In this document: positions 1-13,868 of the stretch, in pieces
Layout of the letters: each line of letters opens with the position of its first letter
Numbering within the stretch: the stretch's first letter is position 1
Assembly: GCA_963693365.1 (NCBI GenBank)
Contig: CAVNZM010000003.1
Location: 310,001 to 374,000, forward strand
Direction: 5' to 3'
Length of the DNA: 64,000 bases
Source: Amoebidium appalachense
Taxonomy: Eukaryota > Ichthyosporea
Notes under the pieces: generated by a model
Databases searched by the model: none
The model's input: only the letters and a program-made list of their open reading frames with translations
What the model was told of the DNA's origin: nothing
Translations under genes and position numbers: made by a program

Positions 1-930
1 GGGGGGGGGGGGGGATTAAACCCGCATGCAATCAACTAATGCACAAGAGCTCCCCCGCCCTTCCCCCACTCCCACAATCAAGCTGGTGAAAATTGTTTCT
101 GCCATAACTGTACGGGTTGTGGTCTTTCGGTTGGGTGACCTGTCCACACTCAAGTTGCCAACCTGTACGCTTACACATGCACGTGTATGCTGGGTGCTCT
201 TGGAGTTTAATTGGTCTATAAAACGACCATTCTCTCTCCCGCCGAAATTTAGGTTGCAAGAGTCACCCCCAAACATGCTTTGCTAATTGATATTGATGCA
301 GTACACGGCTCACGATGTGTTGAAAACATCGAAAGGTTGCCGCCCAAACAACTAAAGGTGCATGCTCCTTCATAGAGGTCCCCCACCTACCTATTTGCTG
401 GAGATAACGTGCACAATGATGGTGAGGGCTGTGGCTTGAAGGGTGTGGGCGTGTGTGTGTGTGTGTGTGTTTGTTTGTCTTTGTGCGTGTGCGTGCGTGT
501 GTGTGTGTCTTTGTGCGTGTGCGTGTGTCTTTGTGCGTGTGCGTGTGTCTGTGTGTGTGTGTTGTGTGTGCGTGTGTTTGTCTTTGTGCGTGTGTGTGTG
601 TGTCTAGTGTAAATTGTTTTGACAATCTCATCATTGATCATAATCATAAACGGTTAAACCGAGCCCCTCATCAAAGAAGCTTGCCTGCAACAATTGCAGT
701 GGGTCGCGTTAGTAGTAGGTAATGATGGTAGTGGTTGCCGGGGGGGAGGAGGGGGAGGACGGGGGGGGGGGGGGGAAGAGGGGGGAGTTTTGTGTACATA
801 TATATGTGTGTGGATGTTTCGGTGTTGATTTCCGTTTTGAATACACGCGCCGCGGCTCCCCTGGGGGGTGACGTGGGGGGGGGGAGGGGAGGATTGGAGA
901 GAGTGTGTACATGTGTGTGTCTGTATGTGT

Positions 931-961
<31 letters not shown>

Positions 962-1435
962 GGGGGAGGGTGGCGGAGGGGAATGAGTTTATGGTTAACA
1001 ATAGGGACGCAAATCTAGTTACGTGTAAGGATAGGCACGCAAAGGGCTTAACTCCAAATGACGCGCTGATATTATCTTTTGGGACCACCAACAGAAACAA
1101 GCGCCGGTGTATTTCCTTTTACTCCTGTACATGTCACTTAACTATAATGTTATTTATTAGCAGTATAAAACCCTCATTTTTTCTAACTGAGCTTATTAGT
1201 TACTTATGCAAGACCCGTTATCTGGTACGTATTATGTACAGTAAAGCTATTGAAGTTGGAAATGAAGAGGTTGCCATTCTTGGCTGAATGGCTGACCGAA
1301 TGACCCCATCAAGCCACACTCGGAGTCACAAGAACACTACTGTAACAACTATCTACATCTCAACTGTATATTTTCATATCATCACTAATGCAAACACACC
1401 CAAATGTTTATGTACAAATCCAAATTAGCACGCTT
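1..1435. other. gene-poor start of window
   Basis: No gene is supportable here. The window opens in a poly(G) run. An interrupted GT repeat lies at about 453-606 and a G-rich/GT block at about 740-980. The short open frames in these blocks are translations of simple repeat. The AT-rich stretch 1000-1430 shows no recognisable protein or RNA gene. Confidence 0.6.
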
Positions 1436-1540
1436 CAACTCTTCCTCGTCTCTGCGTACGATGCAAGCCAACTCTTCCTCCTAGATCTCTGCGTACGATG
1501 CAAGCCAACTCTTCCTCCTCTCTACATACGATAGAAGCGG
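1436..1540 (+). repeat. three-copy tandem repeat, about 33-38 bp unit
   Basis: Three successive units begin with the same CAACTCTTCCTC-type word and carry a shared CTGCGTACGATGCAAGCC core. Unit starts are near 1436, 1469 and 1507; the third copy is diverged. The repeat lies just downstream of the minus-strand ORF at 1586-1981. Confidence 0.75.
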
Positions 1541-1585
1541 ATCCGCAAAATCGAAATGCAATAATTTTCAACTCCACACCACCAA

Positions 1586-1981
1586 CTAGAAGTGCCCAAG
1601 CAACCCCTCCTGCCTCATTTGGTCAAAATATGCATCCTCATCCTCCATCATTTCCTTCTGCCCGTATGTCATCCTCCCTTCCTCTTTGTCGAAAAGCTCG
1701 CTGTGCAACTCCCTCCGCTTGACATTCCTTCCATCTCCTTCCACCTGCATCCGCCTCATTTGCGCAAAATCAAAGCCTGTTTCTCGCGCCGTCACTGCAG
1801 TGTCACGTGCACCCACCATGCGGTGTGCTATCACGTGTTCATTGATGGTGTTTTGGATGCTCTCAAGCCCGAAAAACGAGAGAGAAAAAACACCGACGAG
1901 AATCAAGGCACGTTTCAGAAACTCCGGCCGGCCACTTGAAGTAGTAGCAGAAAACGTATCCCCGCTGGTCCTGAGAGACAT
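1586..1981 (-). CDS. small predicted type II membrane protein with an acidic DEDAYFDQ motif
   Basis: This is a 131-residue single-exon ORF of unknown function. A Ser/Thr-rich N-terminus precedes one hydrophobic segment at about residues 22-40 (ALILVGVFSLSFFG), flanked by Lys/Arg on the N-terminal side. That pattern suggests a signal anchor with the rest in a lumen or outside the cell. The C-terminal third is charged and contains DEDAYFDQMRQE. Closely similar words ([12 protein letters not shown] and [12 protein letters not shown]) occur in the glycosyltransferase-like gene at 48.5-54 kb, which also starts with a membrane anchor. I infer that this is a paralogous N-terminal exon or a truncated relative. 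No clear splice donor ends the ORF. The start is the first Met of the frame; no promoter element was identified. Confidence 0.5.
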   Translation of the reverse strand: MSLRTSGDTFSATTSSGRPEFLKRALILVGVFSLSFFGLESIQNTINEHVIAHRMVGARDTAVTARETGFDFAQMRRMQVEGDGRNVKRRELHSELFDKEEGRMTYGQKEMMEDEDAYFDQMRQEGLLGHF

Positions 1982-3770
<1,789 letters not shown>

Positions 3771-3897
3771 TCTCCCCCCTCCCCACCCCTCCCTCACTAC
3801 CTTTCCAGCTCTCTCTCTGCCTGTCTCCTCCACCTACAGGCAACTGGGCTTTCTTTCCAGCTCCAACCGTCACGTATTATCCCTCTCGTTGTCCCAA

Positions 3898-3898
3898 G

Positions 3899-3938
<40 letters not shown>

Positions 3939-4000
3939 TCCTCCTCCCGCCGGCCACTCCGGCCCCAGGCACCCCGCCAACTTTCCAAACGTCCTTTGTC

Positions 4001-4048
<48 letters not shown>

Positions 4049-4325
4049 AGTATGTATCTTCCTTCTCTGACCCTCTGCTCAAACCCCCCCCCCCCCCCCC
4101 AAAAAAAAACCCCCCACCCCAACCCCACCCCCCTCCCGCCCTTCCTCCAATCGATATCCTACGCCCCCTCCCGTCCTTCCTCCAATCGATATCCTTCGCT
4201 CCCTTCCCCCATTCCGTGCAAACGGTACTGAGCATCAACGAGACGTCGGCTTACATATAGCTAAGCAAGCACCTTTCTTACGCATTACTAATAATAGCCT
4301 TCCTAATCTTAACAACCCCCCCTAT

Positions 4326-4372
<47 letters not shown>
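3898..4372 (+). repeat. cluster of poly(C) runs, one with (CA)n and one with an A run
   Basis: Poly(C) runs occur at about 3900-3937, 4003-4034 (followed by a short CA repeat), 4085-4100 (followed by A9) and 4327-4372 (about 44 C). No coding sequence is present. Confidence 0.9.
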
Positions 4373-4375
<3 letters not shown>

Positions 4376-4704
4376 TCTCCCGGGGCCCCCATCGATATCT
4401 TCTCCCCCGGCCGGCGGGCCCCGGGTACAGCGCTCGCCCGCCCCAATTGCAATGCCACCGATTGAAATCCAAATAGGCACTGTGACGACAGAACGAGATA
4501 TTTCAATTTAGAGATAGACAAGTGTAATCGATGCCCTCAATATGAACAGACCCCCAGAAACAGTGCATTTTCATGTGGGTAACTTCAGAGAGGCAGCCAG
4601 GCAGACATATACAGACACAAAAACCTTGTATGTATACCCTATAACCCATGTGTACCCATAGTACCCTAGTCGCCCAAGGTAGAGTACCCCGTTTTTCAGC
4701 AAGT

Positions 4705-4756
4705 GGGGTATTTTGTTTTCGGGGTGGGGTATTTTGTAGGGTATTTTCCGGTATTG
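4705..4756 (+). repeat. GGGGTATTTT motif repeated
   Basis: The word GGGGTATTTT or GGGTATTTT occurs three times within 50 bp. A related word lies near 2400 and 2455. The meaning is unknown. Confidence 0.5.
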
Positions 4757-4788
4757 TCTAACCTCCCTGATTTTTTTAACGGAAGCAA

Positions 4789-4907
4789 CCAATCAGAACA
4801 TTTTCATGATTTTATGTCGGCCAATCAAATATGCCCATGTTTATGCACAATATGCAAGCCGTTTGATTGGCTCCCTGGAATTCAATTGGTGCTTTCTAAT
4901 CCAATCA
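4789..4907. promoter_or_regulatory. cluster of five CCAAT/ATTGG boxes
   Basis: CCAAT occurs at 4789, 4821 and 4901, and its complement ATTGG at about 4866 and 4885, all within 120 bp. CCAAT boxes are the known binding site of the heterotrimeric factor NF-Y. The cluster lies about 500 bp upstream of the non-LTR retrotransposon ORF1. Whether it serves that element or an unseen host gene is not known. Confidence 0.4.
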
Positions 4908-5406
4908 GGTGACCGGCGTTGTTGACAATTGCCAAATATGGAAGGCTTCGGTGAGTCCCGATCCTATAGGAACCATTATGTACATTCCTCGAGCTCCCGC
5001 GGCAAGCTGAACGGGCGAATTGGTTGTGAAAACTCGAAAGTCTCCATTAGGGGATAGCCTAATGCTGTTGTATATGGGGGCCTTGGAAAGCTCTTGCACT
5101 TATATTCTGAAATACTTTTGTGCACAAGTTATTCCTCTACAACGCACACAAAAATGGTAGTGGCTTTGGCAAATTTGTTCACGGTTCGGCGCCAGAATTC
5201 GGATTCTATCTTCTGCGAATTGCCGCACCGCGGAGGCGTGTGTGTACATTTTATATGGCATGTGTGTATCAAAACGCCCAGCAGATACACCTACCACAGA
5301 TGCACAACCAGAAAAACATCGCCTTAGAGTAAGCGCAACACCTATTCACAATACACTACCCATTCAAAGTAACACCACACCACTCCGTAGAAACAAAATA
5401 ACAACC

Positions 5407-6381
5407 ATGCCGAAACCTCCGGTTGATACAGTACTGGCAGAAGTTGCCCTCGTTAAGAAATAGCTAGATGAGCTGTTACCACTCAAGAACGTGATAGAAA
5501 AACTCCAAACAGAAACTGCCCAACTCAAGCTCACCGTTGATTCACTCACAGTCCAGCTAAACAGTAGTGGATCGGAAACCCCCAAAACTCATCAGCAAAC
5601 ATCTCGCGATGAAGACATTTTCACCCCAACACAAAACAACACAGGACCGGAAGCACAGCTCTCGGCAGAGTTCCTAGAATATGTGAATTCTCGTAAAACA
5701 CCCGAGCTCCGCCAAATTGCCAAGGAAACATATGCCAGCATTCTTGCAGGCAACGAGTACCGCCACAACTCCCCTCCCAAACCGCCGGCCAAGGGGAACA
5801 CCCAAGCAAACGGTAACATCAACATCCCACCCAAATACGAGAGGGTGTATTTCAAAGTCAAGCACGGCAGACGCCCACACAGGGCCATGTGGTCCATCTT
5901 CAAGGCTCTCGGCCTCCGGTGCTCTCGCATCCTTTGTCTGTCCTTCCTTGGATACGACGTGTTGGAAGTAGCAGTACGGGGCGACTATAACCGCGCGTTC
6001 ATCCGTGACGCGACAAAGGGGTGTGGAAGCTTGCTTCACCCACCTCCCAAGCTACGACCCATGCGCGCCGAAAACATTCAAAAAGCAGACAACGAACGTA
6101 AAGTGTCTGCTAAGAATGCGTGCGCCACACGCTGTCGTCTACGCATCAGCAAGGCAAAAGAGTTCCTCGCAAAGTTGGAAACCGATGCTACGAGCGTGAT
6201 AGACACGGACACGAAGGAACCGATGTTTTCTGGTGAGAAACTATTCGAGCGCAAACGCCGATGCGAGATGGAAATCGAACTATTCTGCGAACTGTTCACG
6301 CTGGCGGAAGGTCGTGCATACGACCCCGTAAGCGACAAGTGGGAACCAACCCCACAGGCGTCGGACCAAACCGATGCCTGA
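5407..6381 (+). pseudogene. LINE ORF1 (nucleic-acid-binding protein), in-frame TAG
   Basis: The frame starts at ATG 5407 (MPKPPVDTVL) and meets an amber codon at 5461-5463, then stays open to the TGA at 6379-6381. After the stop comes a heptad-like stretch (LDELLPLKNVIEKLQTET) typical of a coiled coil. A Thr/Ser/Pro linker follows, then a segment around 5840-6010 with the look of an RRM fold (ERVYFKVKHGRR, later ILCLSFLGYDVLEVAV). A basic C-terminal region closes the protein. In LINEs, ORF1 products coat the RNA. The amber may be a point mutation of a Lys or Gln codon. If the stop is real, only the C-terminal 296 codons remain as one ORF. Confidence 0.7.
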
Positions 6382-9300
6382 TTTATCCTTCTTCTTCTGG
6401 AATGCTCGGACACTGGGCCCCCAAAAGGGCCTCCCCCCCGGGACACTCGACGATAAAATCAGCTACATACAACAATAGACAAACAACCACACGTTTACAG
6501 TGATTTGCGAAACACAGTTTAAAAACCATCACAAATTCAACTCTACATTGGTCGACACATCCACACACCCCGGTTATGCGAAAAACCGAGGCTTTATTGT
6601 ACTTGCCGCGCCACACGTGAGAGTGAAGTGCAATCCCGTAGCAAAAACGGAATTCTCGGTTTCTGTAGATTTTCTTTCTAATGTTTTTACTTTTGTATAT
6701 TACCCACCATCTATTTCGGTTGCCGAATTGACTCACGAGTTGTCACAGTTACCAATGTCCACTGTTATTTTAGGTGATTTTAACATGCGACTCCACCACA
6801 CAGACACACTGCAAGTGAGTGTCGGGTACCCATCTAAGCCCCCGGAGCGCGCTATCCCTTTAGCAAGGTATGTCCAAAGTCACACTTTGTGGTTCCCTCA
6901 AATATCCCATGCCCACAACACCGACTGGGGAGTGGCCTTTTGGCCATCAACCATGTCAAAACTCTCTCTCCCTCCTAACCTCTCTAGGTCATCTGACCAC
7001 TCTCCTATCCTTTTCCTACCTAAGATCTCCCTTGATCTGCTCCCTCCTCCTCCTCCCATATTCGCCTCCGTCTATCCCAGCTGAAGTCACAGTGGGGTAA
7101 AGTTGATGTATGTGTATGCTATGCAACGAAACACCCTAAAAATGTGTGCCTATTAGAATCTGCACAAGCCAGACCAGATTCACATCTCGTACTAGGTACA
7201 TGCACTAACTTTATTGTTGATGATTTAATAGATCTCGGTGATTATGCTGGTGGTGGTAGGAAGGAATATCCCGATGCTCTCATGTTACCAAACACCACTC
7301 CCACTAGACTAGGTGAGCCCCTGTCTCAAAAGGAAAGCTTGCGCCGGCTTGCCAGTATGAATCGATTTGGCCCCCCTGCTCGTATTATTGGTGATACCAC
7401 TGGAGACCCCCTCATAGACTCTGATAAGTGTTTCTCGGAATTGTTTAAAGATAGGACCCCCGCTCAGAAACCTATTGTGTGGCCTGTAGATCCATCTATC
7501 CCCATAGAATCAATCCTCCCCTTTTTCAGTCCTGATACCATATGGTCTGTGATATCTAGTTATAGCTCTAGTAAGTCTTGTGGACCTGATGGACTTCCTG
7601 CCGGGTTTCTTAAAATCCTTGTTCCCTCCTACCCACAAAAGGAAAGTGATCGTGCTATTAAACCTGATCTTACTATTATGTTAGGCTCTCTCTTTTCTTG
7701 GTGTGTTAAATGTGGACATGTCCCCGTCATCTTGGTTAAATACCTTGGTGATCCCCATAGTTAAGAAGGACTCTGAGGGCCCCATATCATCTTTTTGCCC
7801 CATCACACTAACCCAGGTTATTCGTAGATTCTTTGAAGCTTGCTTACTTAGGTTATTTGCACCTCACCCTAGGTTTCAATCTATTCTTCACATACATGGG
7901 CCATGCCAATCCGCTTTTCGTAAGAACAATTCATTTTATGTTCAAATAATGGCACTGCACGATTCTATGCAAGTTGGCGCACAATATGTTGGTTTTATAA
8001 ATTGGAAAACTGCTTACGATTCTGTCTCCCCTGGTCTCCTATGGGAAAAGCTTGCTGCACGGGGTGTACCACACTTCATTGGTGTTTTGTTAGAAGCACT
8101 CTTGTCTCAAACCTATCGTAGAGCTGTGGTTAATGGGCACCTTTCATATGGTTTTGCTCGTACTAGAGGTCTCTTTCAGGGTTCATTTCTTACCCCCTTT
8201 TTGTTTAACCTATTTATAGATGATTTGGCTGTCAAGGTTTATGCCGAAAATGATGACCCTATTAATAACTTTCCGTCTGCACTTCTCTATGCTGATGATC
8301 TGTCCCTCCTTGCCCGTACCCCTAGACGCCTGCAAAGATTGTTCGATGTAGTGTCAGAGTGGTGCAAGGCAAACCTTATGATCCTTAACATAGACAAAGG
8401 TGGTGTTCTGGTACCTGATATAGCTAACAATTTACACACATTTACATTATCATCTAAACCTGTACCTATAGTTCCAGAATACAAATATCTTGGTGTTCCG
8501 GTTAATGCTGTTGGTGCCACGTTTTCCCATATGGTCGAAAAGAGGGTAGAGTTGGCTCGTAAGCGGTTAGCTTTCTTCTCGGCTAATAATTTTAAAGACA
8601 CACCCCTCCATCCTTCTATTAGACTTACATTTATTCGCACTTTTGTCTTCCCGGCATGTGAATATGGTTTACCCCTTCTCGCCGCTTGGATCAAGAAAGA
8701 GAGAACTAGAGCGCTTAAACCCTTGGCAAATTTCCTTGAAGCAGAAGTTGCCTCCTTTCTATCTAATAACTGTTGTAAACCTGGGCCTGTAACGCTCTCG
8801 ATATATGGTCTGGTCCCAATAGCTGCTAGAGTATCCCATCTCGCGCTGAAATTCAATAAGCACATAAGCCGCTTAAAGAAGTATTTGCCCTCCCACCCTC
8901 TCGTCTGTATCCGACCTGTCCCCTCCTCACCTCTCCCCTCTTTCCTTCCCTCTCTCTCTCCTCTTCCCCCGGGCACAAATACAAATTTACCCCGCAAAAG
9001 TGTGCGTGTGACTTTGGACTGCCACTTACTTATTAGACATGTACACAATCACAAGATAATTACGCAATATAACAAATGGAAAAAGATACCACACGACACC
9101 AGACCCGATGAAAGCATACACCTTGAAAAACTAAGCCTTGTGTCTCGTTTTATATATAATGACCGCCTTAACCATATTGCCAATTATGGCACTCGCAAAC
9201 GTGTAACACCTGAATACATATTACCTTCCTGTAGAACTGGTCTTTCTCTAGCTGATGGTATTATTGATCACATACCACACTTTTACTGTGTGTACACACG

Positions 9301-9523
9301 TGCTATACAGTGGAGATCTAACAAGTATAAGGTGGCACCGTTTGCATGCCCAAACAACACACACACACACCATTTTAAACGGTCATGTATCGCCAAATGT
9401 AGTTTGATAGACCACATAATACCGCAACACACACATGTCACATTCACAACAGACACCCAGAAAGATAGCCTACCTAAAAATAACAACATCCTTGATTTTA
9501 TACTAAACACCGCGAAACTATGA
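6374..9523 (+). pseudogene. LINE ORF2: AP-endonuclease/reverse transcriptase, multiply broken
   Basis: ORF2's ATG (6374) lies inside the end of ORF1 (ATGCCTGA), in another frame. The endonuclease N-terminus is recognisable as FFFWNARTL, then VICETQ and later VILGDFN and SSDHSPI. Breaks are a TAG near 6476, a frameshift near 7070 and another near 7730 at a CCCC run. The reverse transcriptase is read in 7703-9523, with SPITLTQ-like palm sequence (here CPITLTQ) and YADDLSLLA (motif C). Motif A reads INWKTAYDSV, so an Asn stands where the catalytic Asp is expected. The C-terminal region has scattered Cys/His residues and no RNase H. The two frameshifts could be assembly errors; the Asn would be a true lesion. 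Confidence 0.85.
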
Positions 9524-9576
9524 CCTGTTTATTAGATGTATTGATTGGCTTGAGAAACACATCATTACAAAATTCT

Positions 9577-9578
<2 letters not shown>

Positions 9579-9666
<88 letters not shown>
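9579..9666 (+). repeat. (CA)n microsatellite, about 44 units
   Basis: A pure CA run beginning about 55 bp after the LINE ORF2 stop, probably the element's 3' simple-repeat tail. Confidence 0.95.
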
Positions 9667-9667
<1 letters not shown>

Positions 9668-9699
9668 CCAGCTGATACCGAGTGTCCCAGGGGAGCCCG

Positions 9700-9725
9700 A
9701 AAAAAAAAAAAAAAAAAAAAAAAAA
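9700..9725 (+). repeat. poly(A) run
   Basis: Twenty-six A residues, 34 bp after the CA repeat. It could be a remnant poly(A) tail of this or another retroelement. Confidence 0.9.
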
Positions 9726-10137
9726 CGGGGAACCCCAACTAATTGATATTTCTTAGTCTTTATGGTGTCTCGTAGAGAAAGTAAACCCTGATATATAAAT
9801 CATCACCCGACAGCTATGTACGTGATCATGATATACCGCTGAGGGGATATTCCGAGCAAAAACCCCCCATACCTGAGACTGGTCACTCTTTGCCTCGAGT
9901 AAACAGCGTAAACCCCCATGTGTGTATGCACGCACCGTGTGTTGTGCATGTGCGCAGAATATTACATAGGTTTCGTAATTATCAGGTTCCATTTGTGGCT
10001 AGGGAAGCCGGGCCGTTGCAAAGATTTGGCTCGATACTGCAGTTCCTAGCTTGTACGTAGTAGCTGCCTGCGTGTGGTGAAACTGAAACATCTTCGGTCC
10101 TGCAGCTGCGGCTTTCAGGTCCCTTGACTGAGTCAGT
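9726..10137. other. no gene seen
   Basis: Mixed sequence with two short minus-strand ORFs lacking recognisable features. No RNA gene found. Confidence 0.5.
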
Positions 10138-10211
10138 CCCCCCCCCCCCCCCCCCCCCCCCCCACACACACACGCACACACGCACGCACACACACACACA
10201 CACGCGCGCGT

Positions 10212-10258
<47 letters not shown>

Positions 10259-10284
10259 CGCACGCACACACACACACACGCGTG

Positions 10285-10317
<33 letters not shown>

Positions 10318-10344
10318 AACACACACGCACACGCACACACACAC

Positions 10345-10396
<52 letters not shown>
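10138..10396 (+). repeat. poly(C) followed by interrupted (CA)n
   Basis: About 25 C residues pass straight into some 230 bp of CA repeat interrupted by CG dinucleotides. The long His/Thr and Val/Cys ORFs here are repeat translations. Confidence 0.95.
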
Positions 10397-10400
<4 letters not shown>

Positions 10401-10457
10401 ACCTACTGGCCCTTGAAGGTTGCCTCGGTCCCCCTTTTTAATGCTTACTAATCAGCC

Positions 10458-10535
10458 CAATAACCATGAGATATCAGTGACAGGTTCAGTATATGACAAT
10501 AACCATGAGATATCAGTGACAGGTTCAGTATATGA
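10458..10535 (+). repeat. perfect 39-bp tandem duplication
   Basis: Two head-to-tail copies (10458-10496 and 10497-10535) beginning CAATAACCATGAGATATCAG appear identical, so the duplication is recent. Confidence 0.9.
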
Positions 10536-11108
10536 CCGTCAACAAAAGGGTACCCATTTGCACGTATAAGTATGTGCAGAGGCGGTATTTTAACTAGCAC
10601 CCCCGTAGCCTACACCCTCAACACCAATTGCTTCATGCCCCCACCCCCTCCTCCCTGAGGCTATGGATCGATATGCCGTCCTTCCTCCCTCCTTTCCACA
10701 CACCCTTACCGAGCTCTCCCCCCCCCCCCCCCCCCCCCTCCTTCTCCCTCTCCTCGGCCCAATAATTAGGTCTCTCTTCCTTAATGTCACCCCTCGGGGC
10801 CCCTGTTTATGCCCCCCCTCCCCCGGGATTATTCGTTGATAATAGTGACCCTTGCTGATATACTTACCACAGTACACCCTGCCACAAATCAGTACATGCA
10901 CATGTACAAATATTTATCACCATCCCCACTACGATCATAAGAAAGAGAAGGGAAAAGACGAAGGATAATCGAGTGCCTTTGTAGTTCTTTGTCGTTTTTT
11001 CATTTTTTCTTTTGAGAGGGATGAAATCAGAAAAGTGGCCACCTTGCAAACAAAAACGTCACATTGTCATATCTTTTGTCCACAGATAAAGGGCCTGTCA
11101 AACCCATT
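10536..11108. other. no gene seen
   Basis: Intergenic sequence with poly(C) near 10720-10738. No supported coding or RNA feature. Confidence 0.5.
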
Positions 11109-11289
11109 GGTGGGGGGAGGGGGGGGGGGGGGGGGGAGAGGGAGGGGGAGGAGGAGTGGGGGAGGAGGGGGGAAGGCAAAGCTAAAACTAGTTTGGCTTC
11201 ATCCGCTGAGGTAATATGTGTTGTTATCGGATATCGAGAGAGGGGGGGGGGGGGGGGGGGGGGAAGGAGAGAGAGAGAGAGAGGGGGGG

Positions 11290-11326
<37 letters not shown>

Positions 11327-11329
11327 TGC

Positions 11330-11407
<78 letters not shown>

Positions 11408-11485
11408 AAGAGAGTGAGGGTGTGTGTGTGTGTGTGTGTGTGTGAGTGTGAAAAAACGAGAGATTGAGTGAGTGAGTGAGTGTGT

Positions 11486-11523
<38 letters not shown>

Positions 11524-11539
11524 ACGAGAGATTGAGTGG

Positions 11540-11634
<95 letters not shown>

Positions 11635-11640
11635 GGTATA
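11109..11640 (+). repeat. compound poly(G), (GA)n and (GT)n tract
   Basis: Poly(G) near 11110-11136 and 11242-11262 is followed by (GA)n to about 11414. (GT)n runs then continue to 11634, separated by two near-identical islands AAAACGAGAGATTGAGTG at about 11452 and 11521. The islands suggest local duplication of the GT block. Confidence 0.9.
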
Positions 11641-12312
11641 TGTGTGTGTGCATGGGTGTGTGCATTTGCGCAACTTTTTGTTTGCTACGTTTGCGGGTGT
11701 GCGTACGTGCGTGCATCTAAGATGCGTCCAGGTGCGATTGTGTTCGTGTGTATGTCACGGTGTGTATGTGTGTGTGTGTAATTGTGTGTGCGTGTGTGCA
11801 CGTGTGTGCATTTGTGTGCACGGGTTTCGGATTAGGGTGTGTCTGTGTGTCTGCCCTTGATTGCGCACGTTTGCTCAGGTCTCTGTAGTTATGTGGGTGC
11901 ACTGATTTGTAATATTGTACACGTACGATGAGTTCATGCCGGGGAGGGAGGGGGGGGGGGGGGGGGGGGGGGGATGGGGGGGGTGAGGGGGGAGAGAGGG
12001 GGGCGGGGGGGTTACAGGTGAGTAATTGTGCACGTATAATAGAGAAATTGAGGCGCTTTTCTCCCGTGTTTGATCTATTACGTAAGCGTGTGAAAACTGT
12101 TTGTATGTGTGTGTACTTGCCCAGCCTTTACTCCTACGCTCCATTATTATGACCCTTTCAGGTATATCGCCCTGACAACCCCCTCCCCCTCCCCCCCCCC
12201 CCCCCCCCCAAACACACACACACACCTTCCCACGGAAATGTACTACATGATGCGCACAAACGCACAACATGCTCACATCCCAGTGCGCACACACAGAGAC
12301 ACACACACACAG

Positions 12313-12352
<40 letters not shown>

Positions 12353-12610
12353 AACCCCTCCTCCTCCCCCCCCCCTTCCCTTCTTCCCCCTCTCCCCCCG
12401 CCTTCCCCCCTCCCCCCCCCCCCTTTAAATCCTGCACAGAGGTGGAGGGTGACGTTGAACTTGTTTCGTCATAGACACTGCATCCGTGCGATGCATGCTG
12501 TGTTTGGTGGGCCGCAGCAGGGCCCTGGGCTGCCTTGTATATTGGCCGCTGGGGATTGGCATTCTAAATGTGTGAAACCCCCCCTAAATGTGTGTGTGTG
12601 TGTTTGTGTA

Positions 12611-12669
<59 letters not shown>

Positions 12670-12852
12670 ACGCAAGCGCGCGTGCGCGTGCGCGTTTCGT
12701 GTGCATGTGTGAGGAGGTGGGTGGATCGGGTGGGTGTGTGGGTATGCGTGTGTGTGAGGTGCTTGTGGACTTTTAAATTAGTGGATTTACCGTGCACATG
12801 TTTACTCTTAGCGGGTGGATCGGCGCAATCCATTAGTAAACACACAGAATAA

Positions 12853-12886
<34 letters not shown>

Positions 12887-13159
12887 CCTGCCCCCATCTC
12901 CTCCCCCTCCCACCCCCGGCTCATACACAAACACCGGCGTGCGAAAGGACAACTCAGCGACATTTTCGCCCCAGGCAAAATCAAGGCTTCAAAAGACCTT
13001 ATAAAATAGTGAATGCATGCAGCCGGCCAAAACTGATATTGCCTATATTTATGGTTCCTGTTTTTTGTTTTTTTTAAGGTGTCTAACCCAGAGCTACTTA
13101 CATCAAAAAACAGGGAGAGTAATTGAGAGTTGGCAATGACGTGATGGTGGGTGTTTTCG
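11641..13159. other. simple-repeat-rich, no gene seen
   Basis: Contains GT-rich sequence to 11860, poly(G) at about 11950-11973, poly(C) at 12190-12210, 12313-12350 and 12854-12885, and (GT)n at 12590-12668. The ORFs are translations of these repeats. The spaces between show no recognisable gene. Confidence 0.6.
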
Positions 13160-13342
<183 letters not shown>

Positions 13343-13687
13343 TGGTGGTGGTGGTTGGGGGAGGGGGCGAAGAATGTATGACTAGTTCTCTGCAGTTTCC
13401 GAGAGTGAGTCGAAGTCAAGTGAAAATTACTATAAGAGGAAAAAAAAATCAAGTAAAATCTATAAAATGAAAGAGGAAAAAAAGAGGCCCTAGAGGGGGG
13501 GGGAGGGATGAAGGGGGGGGGGGGGGGGGGGGGAGGAACTCAGTGACTTTCGGAAACTTAAATGGAGCAATAACACATAACTAGTTCTGAGCACCTGCTA
13601 TAGCAGCTTAGTAAGACTTAAAATGTTATAACTCTACTACGTTTTATGCCATACGGTAGTTAAAAACACCGTGATGTTGACTATTAC

Positions 13688-13790
13688 ATTAGGTTGTGTG
13701 GGAAAAAATGGGTACTATCACATTAGGTTGTGTGGGGAAAAATGGGTACCATCATATTAGGTTGTGTGGGAAAAAATGGGTATACGGGCA
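13688..13790 (+). repeat. three-copy 34-bp tandem repeat
   Basis: ATTAGGTTGTGTGGG begins units at 13688, 13722 and 13756, giving an exact 34-bp period with a few substitutions between copies. Confidence 0.9.
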
Positions 13791-13868
13791 CACAGCATGC
13801 ACCAAACACTGCTTTAAAAAAAATAAAAATTATGGCTATATTAAACTCAAGCTTAGATATCCCATGAT

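Larger units (their letters stand above)
5407..9666 (+). mobile_element. degenerate non-LTR (LINE) retrotransposon with (CA)n tail
   Basis: Two ORFs in the same direction have the order expected of an APE-type LINE: ORF1 with a coiled coil and an RRM-like segment, then ORF2 with endonuclease and reverse transcriptase. ORF2's ATG overlaps the end of ORF1. Shortly after the ORF2 stop the element runs into an uninterrupted (CA)n array of about 88 bp, which may be its 3' tail. The true 5' end is unclear; the transcript may begin near 5100-5400. No target-site duplication was identified. Both ORFs carry stops or frameshifts, so this copy is inactive as read. Confidence 0.85.

Noticed and set aside
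8287-9048. 253-codon minus-strand ORF opposite the LINE reverse transcriptase
   Set aside because: Antisense shadow of the RT frame with no domain of its own.
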